Source: Myxococcota bacterium (GTDB lineage Bacteria; Myxococcota_C; UBA6777). Taken from it: a stretch of DNA of 12,817 nucleotides. The notes under the pieces were generated by a model. That model ran no database searches. It worked only from the letters and a program-made list of their open reading frames with translations, and was not told the DNA's origin. Each line of letters opens with the position of its first letter. The stretch's first letter is position 1. The position numbers were made by a program, and so were the translations under genes. Positions 6,701 to 12,817 of the stretch are shown one piece after another. The DNA is taken from contig CAUJFU010000097.1 of the NCBI GenBank assembly GCA_963169055.1, positions 1-12,817 on the forward strand, given 5' to 3'.

Positions 6701-9396
6701 TCCCGCGCTTGATCCCTCTTTTGCTTGGGCGGCTGTACCTCGAACAACGCATCGAAGTCAAACAGATCCAACACCACGGCCCTGTGGTGGTCGCCCGTGT
6801 CGAGATCGCTCCGCACCACGAGCGTTCACAGCTTGGCGTGATCGTTTGTACGCCCGAAACCCTTGCCACGGCGCTTTCTTCATGGAAAGAACATCATCCG
6901 TCCCTAGCTACCGTCCCTTTGAGTATGGTCGAGATCTTGATCGTCGGGCGCATTACCCACGGACAATGGGGCAACGAGGCCGAAGCTCTTTTGGGCGATG
7001 CAAAACTCGAACAAACGGGCGTTTTGCAATGGAATCTCAACTGGTGTGACGGACTCGAACGCGTCCGACACCGCACCTACCGCCTTCACGAAGATCGCAT
7101 CACCGAAGATCCCTTGCTGCGCGATATCCATCCCGAAGCGGCTTCTCGTCTCGAACTCTGGCGCCTCCAAGAATTCACTCTCGAACGCCTCGAAGCCCCC
7201 GAAAAGATCTATGCCTTCCGCGCAACCGCTAAAGCCAACCCCCAAGACGTACGCATCTTTGTCCTCGGCGAAGTCCGCAACCTCCCCTCAGAACTTCCCG
7301 AAGATCCTCACGACGAACACCTCTGGGAGTTTGAGCAGATCTACTTTGAATCTCTTCGCGTGATCCGTGAGATCCAGTCCCGTCAAGATGTCCGAAGACG
7401 TCTTCATTGGAATCGTATCTTGTTGTACGTCCGACCTGTGGTGCGCTTCTCTGCCCGAGACCTCGCCCGATTGTCCCATCGCTTCGAGGCTTCCACGCGT
7501 GGTCTTGGGATCGAAAAAGTCGTGATCCGCGCACGTTGGGCCGATGTCGAAGGCGAAGTGCGTACCCGCGTATTTGTGATCCACAAGCCGGGACGCCACC
7601 GCCTCGAAGTCAAGGAGTATCCGCCTTCTTGGCTGCCGATTCGTGCGATGAAGCCCTACGAGATCAAGGTCGTCAGCGCTCGTCGACTTGGCGCGATCTA
7701 TCCCTACGAAACCATCCGTATGCTCCAAGGCGAAACCGCGACCGCTTCCGCTCCTCATCCCGATATGAAGCATGGCCGTTTTGTCGAATATGACCTCGAT
7801 GCTTCGCAATCGCGATTGCTGCCTGTCCACCGACCTTATGGCGAAAATCGCTCAGGCGTTGTGGTGGGCGTGATCAGTCACGAAACAGACCGCTATCCCG
7901 AAGGGATGCGCCGCATCTGGATCGCTTCCGATCCGACGATGGCAATGGGGGCCCTCGCTGAACCCGAATGTCGCCGTGTCATCGCTGCTTTGGATCTCGC
8001 CGATGAACTCGGCGTCCCTGTCGAATGGTTGCCGATCTCCGCAGGGGCGCGAATCGCCATGGACAGCGGAACCGAAAACCTCGATTGGACCGCAAAAGTC
8101 TTGCGGCGCATTGTCCACTTTACCCAAGCAGGCGGTCACATCCACATCATCGTCGCTGGCGTCAACGTGGGCGCGCAGTCCTACTGGAACGCCGAAGCCA
8201 CCATGCTCATGCACGCACGCGGTGTCTTGATTATGCTGCCCGATTCTTCGATGGTCTTGACGGGCAAAAAAGCGCTTGAATACTCTGGCGGCGTCGCTGC
8301 CGAAGATGAACGCGGCATCGGTGGATTCGAGCGGATCATGGGACCCAACGGACAAGCCCAATACTTCGCTGCGGATCTGGGCGAGGCTTACGCTTTGTTG
8401 TTCCGTTTTTATCGCTATGGCTATCGGATGCGCAACGATCCGCAGATCCGACTTCTCCCCACCCAAGATCCCGCCGAACGCTCGATCATGCAGATGCCCT
8501 ACCAAGGTAGCGCTTCTGACGGCTTCGTCACGGTTGGCGAGATCTTCCAAGAACAAACCAACCCGGGACGAAAAAAACCTTTTGCGATCCGCGCCGTGAT
8601 GAGCGCTGCGATCGACCAAGACAACGGCTTTCTTGAGCGTTATCGCAATATGCGCCATGCCGATACTTCCGTCGTTTGGGACGCATCCATCGGTGGCTTT
8701 CCTGTTTGTCTTATCGGCTTTGAGTCTCGCCCGTTGCCCCGACGCGGGCGCATCCCCCTCGATGGACCCGATACTTGGACGGGTGGCACGCTTTTTCCCC
8801 AAAGCTCCAAAAAAGTCGCGTCCGCCATCAACGCCGCAAGCGCAAACCGCCCTGTCGTCGTCCTCGCCAACCTCAGCGGCTTTGACGGAAGCCCCGAATC
8901 TTTGCGCAAGCTTCAACTCGAGATGGGGGCCGAGATCGGACGAGCCGTCGTCAACTTTGAAGGTCCTCTGGTCTTTGTTGTGATCGGACGTTATCATGGC
9001 GGCGCGTATGTCGTGTTTTCCAAAGCGCTGAATCCCCGTATGACGGCCCTCGCCTTGGAAGGCACTTATGCTTCGGTGATCGGCGGCGCCCCCGCAGCAG
9101 CGGTTGTTTTCCCCCACGAAGTCCGAAAACGCGCCCAATCCGATGCCCGTGTCGCGGCTGCACGCAAACAACTTGAACTCGCCCCCGAAGAACGAAAGCC
9201 CCGACTGCGCGAAGAGCTAGACCGTATCATCGAAGAGGTCTTGCTTGAAAAACAAGGGGATGTCGCCCGTGAGTTCGACCAAATCCACTCCGTTGATCGC
9301 GCTGTGCGCGTCGGCTCGCTCGACCAAGTGATCGCGCCTGCGCTCCTTCGACCCGCTGTGATCTCCATCCTCCAACGCGAATCCCTCCAACCCTAA
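3757..9396 (+). CDS. Single-chain eukaryote-type acetyl/acyl-CoA carboxylase
   Basis: This 1879-residue enzyme should carboxylate biotin with ATP and bicarbonate, then transfer CO2 to an acyl-CoA, most likely acetyl-CoA. Residues about 10-460 are biotin carboxylase, with K181, the Gly loop GGGGRGIR (185-192), H258/K260, E312/N314/R316 and R360. Residues about 604-675 are the carrier domain, with EAMKME and biotinyl Lys638. Residues about 690-1320 resemble the central region of eukaryotic ACC, for example the HPEAASRLELWRLQEF segment (1125-1140). Residues about 1340-1860 are carboxyltransferase, with YPEG, SAGARI (1428-1433), an LTG motif near 1501-1503 and GGAYVV from 1748. No AccD-type zinc finger was seen. 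Bacterial ACC is normally four separate subunits. ATG 3757 is preferred to ATG 3742 because the GGAG ribosome site (3744-3747) lies between them. There is no targeting peptide. Propionyl-CoA or a longer acyl-CoA remains possible. Confidence 0.93.
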   Translation: MKAEKPSLLEIKRIALLNRGEAAMRFLRALREYNIERRTQIEVVALYTEPDQEAPFVRLADHTVALGHPLVSDGLGGMKSVYCAHDRIMGILRDTGCDAVWPGWGFVSEDAAFVEKLEQAGILFLGPSSGAMVRLGDKIEAKRLAEACEVPLAAWCLVEEGQSDAKSLEMAEGVGFPLMVKASAGGGGRGIRRVDRVADLLGALRAVQQEAARSFGAGGVFFEACVEGARHVEVQLVADAAGDVVALGVRDCSIQRRHQKIIEESPCPILPPEIESLLCESSCRLAKMAGYRGVGTAEFLYNPLTQIASFLEVNSRLQVEHTITELVAGCDLVKAQIDIARGLAWERPIAGGRGHAIEVRLNAEDPERGFLPSPGRVRLFQPPAGPGVRVDSGIREGMTIPAAFDSMIAKVMAWGQTREQARARLLRALAEMQIVVEDGATNKAFLLALLQHPQVIEASADTGWLDRVMAQGGTIATPSHALEALIVGAVIEFKVQEHAQEQMFFAQVQNGIPQKLPEPSGRSIGLRLRGKSYTLDVYALGQGRYLVGMSQDALWSVKIEETGPHTSILYVGDASHDVLYANGRSGMMVEVDGHMHAMERLQSGTVKAPSPALVVHIAVEEGQNVQVGDLLCILEAMKMEMPVYAQESGVVRSILCRPNQQVHAGQSLLVVEPSEQEAVVSVPSHSGAGWMIPPRQPWQALFDADGFPDPSYLDALGEAEAAEVMDSLTHLAESVMLGFDVPPMYAQSLERLLRDDVDFGSLHFPTRWLPLLRLLGAFAESESLFDRNLLPLAHEAAALSAELDFYDYCRRHHEGPQGAQEIFRPLLQRALRWYGVHQLEPSEALREALWRLAIAHTHSALRHRLCSSLLRLAIDLYSAGAQWDGAHDDLRATLEQVARVASERFAFVADNARQALYVLFERSQYVQRRQEIEAHLDTLFSRLRACSKGSHDEEDLSRALFASRASLFPSLLQRSIGQDELLPRLIPLLLGRLYLEQRIEVKQIQHHGPVVVARVEIAPHHERSQLGVIVCTPETLATALSSWKEHHPSLATVPLSMVEILIVGRITHGQWGNEAEALLGDAKLEQTGVLQWNLNWCDGLERVRHRTYRLHEDRITEDPLLRDIHPEAASRLELWRLQEFTLERLEAPEKIYAFRATAKANPQDVRIFVLGEVRNLPSELPEDPHDEHLWEFEQIYFESLRVIREIQSRQDVRRRLHWNRILLYVRPVVRFSARDLARLSHRFEASTRGLGIEKVVIRARWADVEGEVRTRVFVIHKPGRHRLEVKEYPPSWLPIRAMKPYEIKVVSARRLGAIYPYETIRMLQGETATASAPHPDMKHGRFVEYDLDASQSRLLPVHRPYGENRSGVVVGVISHETDRYPEGMRRIWIASDPTMAMGALAEPECRRVIAALDLADELGVPVEWLPISAGARIAMDSGTENLDWTAKVLRRIVHFTQAGGHIHIIVAGVNVGAQSYWNAEATMLMHARGVLIMLPDSSMVLTGKKALEYSGGVAAEDERGIGGFERIMGPNGQAQYFAADLGEAYALLFRFYRYGYRMRNDPQIRLLPTQDPAERSIMQMPYQGSASDGFVTVGEIFQEQTNPGRKKPFAIRAVMSAAIDQDNGFLERYRNMRHADTSVVWDASIGGFPVCLIGFESRPLPRRGRIPLDGPDTWTGGTLFPQSSKKVASAINAASANRPVVVLANLSGFDGSPESLRKLQLEMGAEIGRAVVNFEGPLVFVVIGRYHGGAYVVFSKALNPRMTALALEGTYASVIGGAPAAAVVFPHEVRKRAQSDARVAAARKQLELAPEERKPRLREELDRIIEEVLLEKQGDVAREFDQIHSVDRAVRVGSLDQVIAPALLRPAVISILQRESLQP

Positions 9397-9510
9397 CTTC
9401 TTTGCGAGTCGCGTCCACGCTGTTCGGAACTTGGACACCTGTCCTGTCCAGTTCTCCGCACAACAACAACGCTTTGATGCGTTGCTTCTCTCAAGGAAAA
9501 ATAAAAGCTG

Positions 9511-9538
9511 TTGAAAATAAAGAAAAAAATGCGATAGC
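9511..9538 (+). promoter_or_regulatory. Candidate promoter for the unknown two-gene unit
   Basis: TTGAAA (9511-9516) is followed after 16 bases by GATAGC (9533-9538), preceded by TG in extended -10 position. The stretch from about 9495 to 9538 is a marked A-rich island in a GC-richer surrounding, as expected of a promoter. The -10 match is weak. Confidence 0.35.
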
Positions 9539-9554
9539 ACAAGATCGGTATGCG

Positions 9555-9587
9555 TTGTGTTCATGGGGTGGCCTGCCAACAACACAA
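9555..9587 (+). promoter_or_regulatory. Inverted repeat in the leader of the 755-residue gene
   Basis: TTGTGTT (9555-9561) and AACACAA (9581-9587) are perfect seven-base arms around 19 bases. A smaller nested repeat, TGGC-CT-GCCA, occupies 9568-9577. It lies between the candidate promoter and the AAGGAG ribosome site at 9610-9615. It may be a 5' leader hairpin or an operator, but chance cannot be excluded. Confidence 0.3.
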
Positions 9588-9621
9588 GACGACCCACGTC
9601 TTTCTTTTCAAGGAGTCACCC

Positions 9622-11889
9622 ATGAGCGCCCGTTTGAACCCAACAAGCAGTTCCACTTCCCCCAGCCCATCGTTCTCTCGTCTTCCTTCCCAAGCGAGTC
9701 CATCTGCCACTCCCCAAAGCACCACCCAAGCCGAAACAGCACCCCCACAGTCCAAGGAATCTCAACAAGCTTCCTCTAAAGAAGTCCCCACATCATCCAA
9801 AGAATCCCAACAAGCTTCAGCGAAAGAGGTACGAGCCTCGTCGGCTTCTTCTGGAGATCAATTTTCTAAAATGCCGAAAGGCTCAGAACAAAAAACGGCT
9901 GCATCAGAAACTCCTGCCCGCAACAACGCTACAGCCCTCCGCGAAGCTTACGAAGCCAACAAGATCCTGCTCGTTCCCGGGCAAGTCATCACCGCCAAGG
10001 GACTCGAATTGATGATGAACCAAGCCGCTCACAAACGCGGTGAGTCCGTAAAATTTGAAGTCTCGGCAGATGCGAGTGTCGAAAAAGGCACGAAATTTAT
10101 ACGGTATGTTAGAGTGTTTGCCGCATTGGGCCTTTCTTTTTCTAAAGAAGATTCCGGACATGTGCAGATCCAATTCAGTGCCGAAGCTGCCGCCAGCGCA
10201 GGTGTTGGTTTCAAGAACTTTCTCAAGATCGGCGCAGGGGTCGGAGCCAATGGCAAGATCACGCTGCGCTTTGATTCGGCAAAAGACGCTGCCGCATGGA
10301 TTGCAAATGCCGTCGGCCACCTGCCCGTACCTCTCTTCAAGGCCGCTCCCGTCTCTTTGCCCCATCAACCTCCCACGCTCATCACGGAATACGGAGGATC
10401 AGGCTTTTTCGAGGGAAAAGCCAAGCTGGGCAAGCGAGTTACTGTCGATGGAAAAGCCGAGCCGAGCGAGCGCGCTGCTTTCGAAGGAAAGGTCGGCATC
10501 GAGAGAACCTATCAAACCTTCACCTTGCCAAGCGGCCAACAGGTCCCGGGTGTAAGAACAACCACAAAAAGCCACATCAAAGGCGAATTCAACATCGGTG
10601 AGCACAAACTCGAGTTTCAAAGAGAAAAGACGGAGTACACACAACAGGGCGACCCTGTCTTTACCAACAACGGAACTTATCGACAAATCAAATGGTCCGC
10701 GAAAGTACCTGTCGCTTTGTTCAAAGGCCATAAAGACAAAGCGATGGCTGTGCTTGCGGGGTTGGTGAAACAGGCGGGGTTTCCTGCTCTTTCCGCGCAG
10801 GGCATGAATCAACTTTACGAGCGTTTTTCAAAATTGGCAGGGCGACTCGGGCAGGCCGCTCACGTTGGTGTGTCTTTGGAGTGGAATGACGTGAAAGAAA
10901 ATGGAGAATTTCGCCCATTGAATAGGCGCGTTTTCTTGAACGTTGGAATCGAAAAAGAAGGCAAATTGGAGATCGATGTCAAGGCCGGAAAGGTCGAGGC
11001 ATCCGTGAAAGCAGGGGCTTCGAAAGCGCAACTTCTCATGGAAACGGTGTATGGCCGCTCGGAAGCCTACCTCTCTCAGGTCTACACGGGGGCCATCTCC
11101 AAACAAGAGTGGGCGCAATTCGAAGAACGCAACAAGCCTGCGCTTCTCGCTGTACTCAAAAACCACCAAAAGCTCTATCCGCGTGGTGCTGTGCAAACGG
11201 CTTACAAGGAAGCGCTTCAGCGCACAAAAGATCCCAACAAAGCAAACCAAGCCGCGCTCGAAGCATTGAAAAAAGTTTGGACAGAAACTTACAACGCCAA
11301 GCCAGAGATCGCAAAAGATGCTTGCACGATTTTTAACCAAATCTCTTCAGGAAGAAACCTCAAGGGCGAGATCAAATGGAAAAGCTTCCCTCTGTCCAAG
11401 ACTGAGCAAGAGGCTATCGAAAATCTCATCCTGAAATACAAAGACAAGCCCGAGATGATGGCTGAGTTGAAAAACCAGTTGACGCAATGGCTCGGTGAGA
11501 GCAGCCTCAAAAACGTGCAGTTGGCCTTGCAACAAAAAACAGGATCTTGGTTTTATCCGAGCTTGAGCGATGGGCCTGCTTTCCGAATTCTCTCTCCGTC
11601 CGCCACTTTTCAAGGAAACAATGACGGGCAAGCAAAAATCGCTGCGGACGGCATCCTTGCGCTGGCTCCCAAAATCAAAAGCGGCTCACTCAGCGAAGAA
11701 GAAAAACAGCAAATCGAAAAAGCCGTCCACTATGCAGCACAGAACGGATATCTACCCGCTCTCAAAGCCCTCTTGGTGCAACATTTTGGTGAGGGCCATA
11801 AAAACTTGACGGTTTTGCAAAACGCTTTGCTCAGATACGGATCGGATAGCAACGCTTACATCAGACTTGCTGGCACAAACATTCCCTAA
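9622..11889 (+). CDS. Large protein of unknown function, disordered N-terminus and beta-rich core
   Basis: I do not recognise the family. ATG 9622 gives 755 residues and follows AAGGAG (9610-9615) by six bases; an in-frame ATG at 9550 lacks such a site. Residues 1-100 are rich in Ser, Thr, Pro and Gln and hold a duplicated 15-residue unit. Residues about 143-220, 255-365 and 415-470 show alternating, Ala/Gly-rich amphipathic strands. Residues about 480-755 look mostly helical. There is no N-terminal signal peptide or clear membrane helix, and only one cysteine (C568). The product is Lys-rich. A small acidic protein gene follows after 34 bases with its own ribosome site, so the two are probably co-transcribed. 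The organisation recalls exported effector or toxin genes with a small partner, but no catalytic motif was found. Function is open. Confidence 0.85.
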   Translation: MSARLNPTSSSTSPSPSFSRLPSQASPSATPQSTTQAETAPPQSKESQQASSKEVPTSSKESQQASAKEVRASSASSGDQFSKMPKGSEQKTAASETPARNNATALREAYEANKILLVPGQVITAKGLELMMNQAAHKRGESVKFEVSADASVEKGTKFIRYVRVFAALGLSFSKEDSGHVQIQFSAEAAASAGVGFKNFLKIGAGVGANGKITLRFDSAKDAAAWIANAVGHLPVPLFKAAPVSLPHQPPTLITEYGGSGFFEGKAKLGKRVTVDGKAEPSERAAFEGKVGIERTYQTFTLPSGQQVPGVRTTTKSHIKGEFNIGEHKLEFQREKTEYTQQGDPVFTNNGTYRQIKWSAKVPVALFKGHKDKAMAVLAGLVKQAGFPALSAQGMNQLYERFSKLAGRLGQAAHVGVSLEWNDVKENGEFRPLNRRVFLNVGIEKEGKLEIDVKAGKVEASVKAGASKAQLLMETVYGRSEAYLSQVYTGAISKQEWAQFEERNKPALLAVLKNHQKLYPRGAVQTAYKEALQRTKDPNKANQAALEALKKVWTETYNAKPEIAKDACTIFNQISSGRNLKGEIKWKSFPLSKTEQEAIENLILKYKDKPEMMAELKNQLTQWLGESSLKNVQLALQQKTGSWFYPSLSDGPAFRILSPSATFQGNNDGQAKIAADGILALAPKIKSGSLSEEEKQQIEKAVHYAAQNGYLPALKALLVQHFGEGHKNLTVLQNALLRYGSDSNAYIRLAGTNIP
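9751..9840 (+). repeat. Two tandem 45-base units in the low-complexity N-terminus
   Basis: Units at 9751-9795 and 9796-9840 encode SKESQQASSKEVPTS and SKESQQASAKEVRAS. They are in frame and imperfect at the DNA level, with several synonymous differences, so the duplication is not brand new and protein sequence has been kept. Further Ser/Lys-rich sequence follows but does not clearly continue the register. Confidence 0.85.
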
Positions 11890-11923
11890 AGCAAAAATTC
11901 TCTAAAAAGAAAGGACACGAATT

Positions 11924-12403
11924 ATGCGTATCGGATTTGATCTTCTTGAACAAGACGGCTCTGAGTTGAGCCTTGGTACGGAATGGATGGAAGTCGATTT
12001 TGACGAGCCTTTTTTGGTCGAATTATCACCCGAACAATGGCTTAAAGCAGAGAGCGGAGCGTTGCGTGGCGCTTTTTCTGCTGAACAACACTCCATCGAT
12101 TATGTCTCGCTTTGCTTGGTCTTTTCTGCCGAAGAAGCAAAAAAGTTTTTTCTTGCAAAATGTACGACAGAAAAACCCGTTTCTTTTTCTCTTAAACAAT
12201 CGGTTGAAGTGCGTCTCGATTTATCGCAAAACAACCTGACGCCAGCACAAAAAGCCTCGATATCCCAAACAGAATCGCCAGACGGCCTGTTCGAGGTCTT
12301 CAACGAAGAAGGCTACCCCATCTTGCTGGATCTTCGCCATTATCGCCTCGCTGACGTTATGCAACAGACCGTCGCCTCCGAATCCAACCCAACCTCTAGA
12401 TAG
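11924..12403 (+). CDS. Small acidic protein paired with the 755-residue protein
   Basis: I do not recognise this 159-residue protein. ATG 11924 follows AAGGA (11911-11915) by eight bases and lies 34 bases after the upstream stop, so it is the second gene of a two-gene unit. By my count it has 27 Asp/Glu against 13 Lys/Arg, while its neighbour is Lys-rich, which would suit direct binding. It begins with short alternating hydrophobic and acidic strands (residues 1-33), contains two cysteines (C64, C80), and ends with a helical stretch and a Ser/Thr tail. There is no signal peptide or membrane segment. Roles as chaperone, immunity protein or adaptor are all compatible with size, charge and order; none is shown. 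Its 3' end overlaps the convergent frame from the right by eight bases. Confidence 0.82.
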   Translation: MRIGFDLLEQDGSELSLGTEWMEVDFDEPFLVELSPEQWLKAESGALRGAFSAEQHSIDYVSLCLVFSAEEAKKFFLAKCTTEKPVSFSLKQSVEVRLDLSQNNLTPAQKASISQTESPDGLFEVFNEEGYPILLDLRHYRLADVMQQTVASESNPTSR

Positions 12404-12815
12404 GGCTTGCGCTACTGGTTTGATTTTGTGGGGCACTGCCCCACGCCCCGCAAGGGACTTGCGCCCCTTGACCCCGTATTGGCGGGGTGATCTGACGTTT
12501 TTCAAACCAACGACTGCGCCGCTTGGAGTGCCGCGAACACGGCTTTCGCAGGGGCGGGCGTTTTGGGAGGAAGGTGTGGGAGGAGCAGGAGCGGAAAGGG
12601 CTGAAGGTGTAGAGGACGAAACGTTCGTGGTTGAAACGGGCGAAGTGGACTGTGCGGATGGATCGGAGGATGTGGCTGATCATGGAGAAGGTTTCGTGAG
12701 CGCTGACGGGGCGTTCGAGAGGGTTCTTTTTGAGAAGTTGGAGAACGAGCAGGCCAGCATCACGAGGAAGAGAAGGGACGATCTCGCAGGGATGGACGGG
12801 AGGATGGGTGTCGAG
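12396..12815 (-). CDS. Ser/Thr protein kinase C-terminal part (partial, tail uncertain)
   Basis: The gene enters from the right edge; 139 residues are visible to the TAG at 12396-12398. The first 54 or so fit the end of a bacterial Hanks-type Ser/Thr kinase domain. LPRDAGLLVLQLLKKNPLERP matches the helix of subdomain XI, with the usual D/N-P-x-x-R-P motif, followed by SAHE as in many PKN-like kinases. After about residue 55 the frame turns Arg/Ser/Pro-rich and then translates a hairpin-rich intergenic repeat, which is unlikely to be native coding sequence. The other two minus frames look better in places: one gives a Ser/Thr/Pro-rich linker, another ends in an Ala-rich helix with TGA at 12502-12504. 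A frameshift, a deletion or simply a degenerate tail could explain this. The kinase call rests on about 40 residues. Confidence 0.55.
   Translation of the reverse strand, partial: LDTHPPVHPCEIVPSLPRDAGLLVLQLLKKNPLERPVSAHETFSMISHILRSIRTVHFARFNHERFVLYTFSPFRSCSSHTFLPKRPPLRKPCSRHSKRRSRWFEKRQITPPIRGQGAQVPCGAWGSAPQNQTSSASPI
12428..12488. repeat. Triple-hairpin intergenic repeat-like element
   Basis: Three perfect stems lie back to back: GTGGGGC-ACT-GCCCCAC (12428-12444), CAAGGG with CCCTTG (12451-12470, eight-base loop), and ACCCCG-TATTGG-CGGGGT (12471-12488). Similar GC-rich strings of adjacent hairpins are known as dispersed intergenic repeats in many bacterial genomes. Only one copy is in this window, so dispersal is inference. 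It sits between two converging genes and could end transcription in either direction. Confidence 0.65.
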
Positions 12816-12817
12816 TT

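Noticed and set aside
7852-9171. 439-codon minus-strand open frame opposite the carboxyltransferase
   Set aside because: It lies wholly antisense to strongly conserved coding sequence, and its product looks like a by-product of the codon bias of the real gene. Other antisense frames at 4597-5409 and 5416-6216 were dropped for the same reason.
9397-9621. Possible small RNA or terminator after the carboxylase gene
   Set aside because: Only a tiny inverted repeat (GGACA-CC-TGTCC near 9433-9444) was seen after the stop, with no T run; the rest reads as a leader for the next gene.
12428-12488. CRISPR-like repeat
   Set aside because: The three hairpins differ in sequence and have no regular spacers, so they do not form a direct-repeat array.

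Overview
The window appears to be bacterial chromosome. It is moderately GC-rich by eye, with dense genes on both strands and good Shine-Dalgarno sites. A response regulator with a PATAN/DUF4388 module, roadblock/LC7-like proteins, the apparent tail of a Ser/Thr protein kinase and a very large eukaryote-style acyl-CoA carboxylase together suggest a signalling-rich lineage such as Myxococcota or a relative. That placement is inference: no rRNA or other phylogenetic marker is present.

Layout. Positions 1-36 may hold the last codons of an upstream gene. Positions 221-1699 (+) encode a response regulator built as receiver, PATAN/DUF4388, low-complexity linker and roadblock-like domain. Positions 1978-2343 (+) encode a free-standing protein related to that last domain. 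Positions 2333-2989 (-) encode a TetR-family regulator, convergent with and overlapping the roadblock gene by 11 bp. Divergent from TetR, 3218-3541 (+) encodes a single-domain rhodanese with a perfect inverted repeat in its leader. Positions 3757-9396 (+) encode a 1879-residue single-chain biotin carboxylase, biotin carrier and carboxyltransferase, with a long central region that resembles eukaryotic acetyl-CoA carboxylase. Positions 9622-11889 and 11924-12403 (+) form a two-gene unit of unknown function: a large protein with a disordered Ser/Thr/Pro-rich N-terminus followed by beta-rich and helical parts, and a small acidic protein. Positions 12396-12815 (-) appear to be the 3' end of a Ser/Thr kinase gene entering from the right, whose frame runs through a triple-hairpin intergenic repeat.

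How they may work together. The first two genes plausibly form one signalling module, because the small protein resembles the output domain of the response regulator. The TetR gene may control the rhodanese, itself, or both through the inverted repeat between them. The carboxylase stands alone and should supply malonyl-CoA or a related acyl-CoA from one polypeptide. The 755/159-residue pair has its own leader and shows no recognisable family; it is the best candidate for an undescribed system. No stretch above 300 bases lacks a gene, and no tRNA, rRNA, transposase or CRISPR array was seen.
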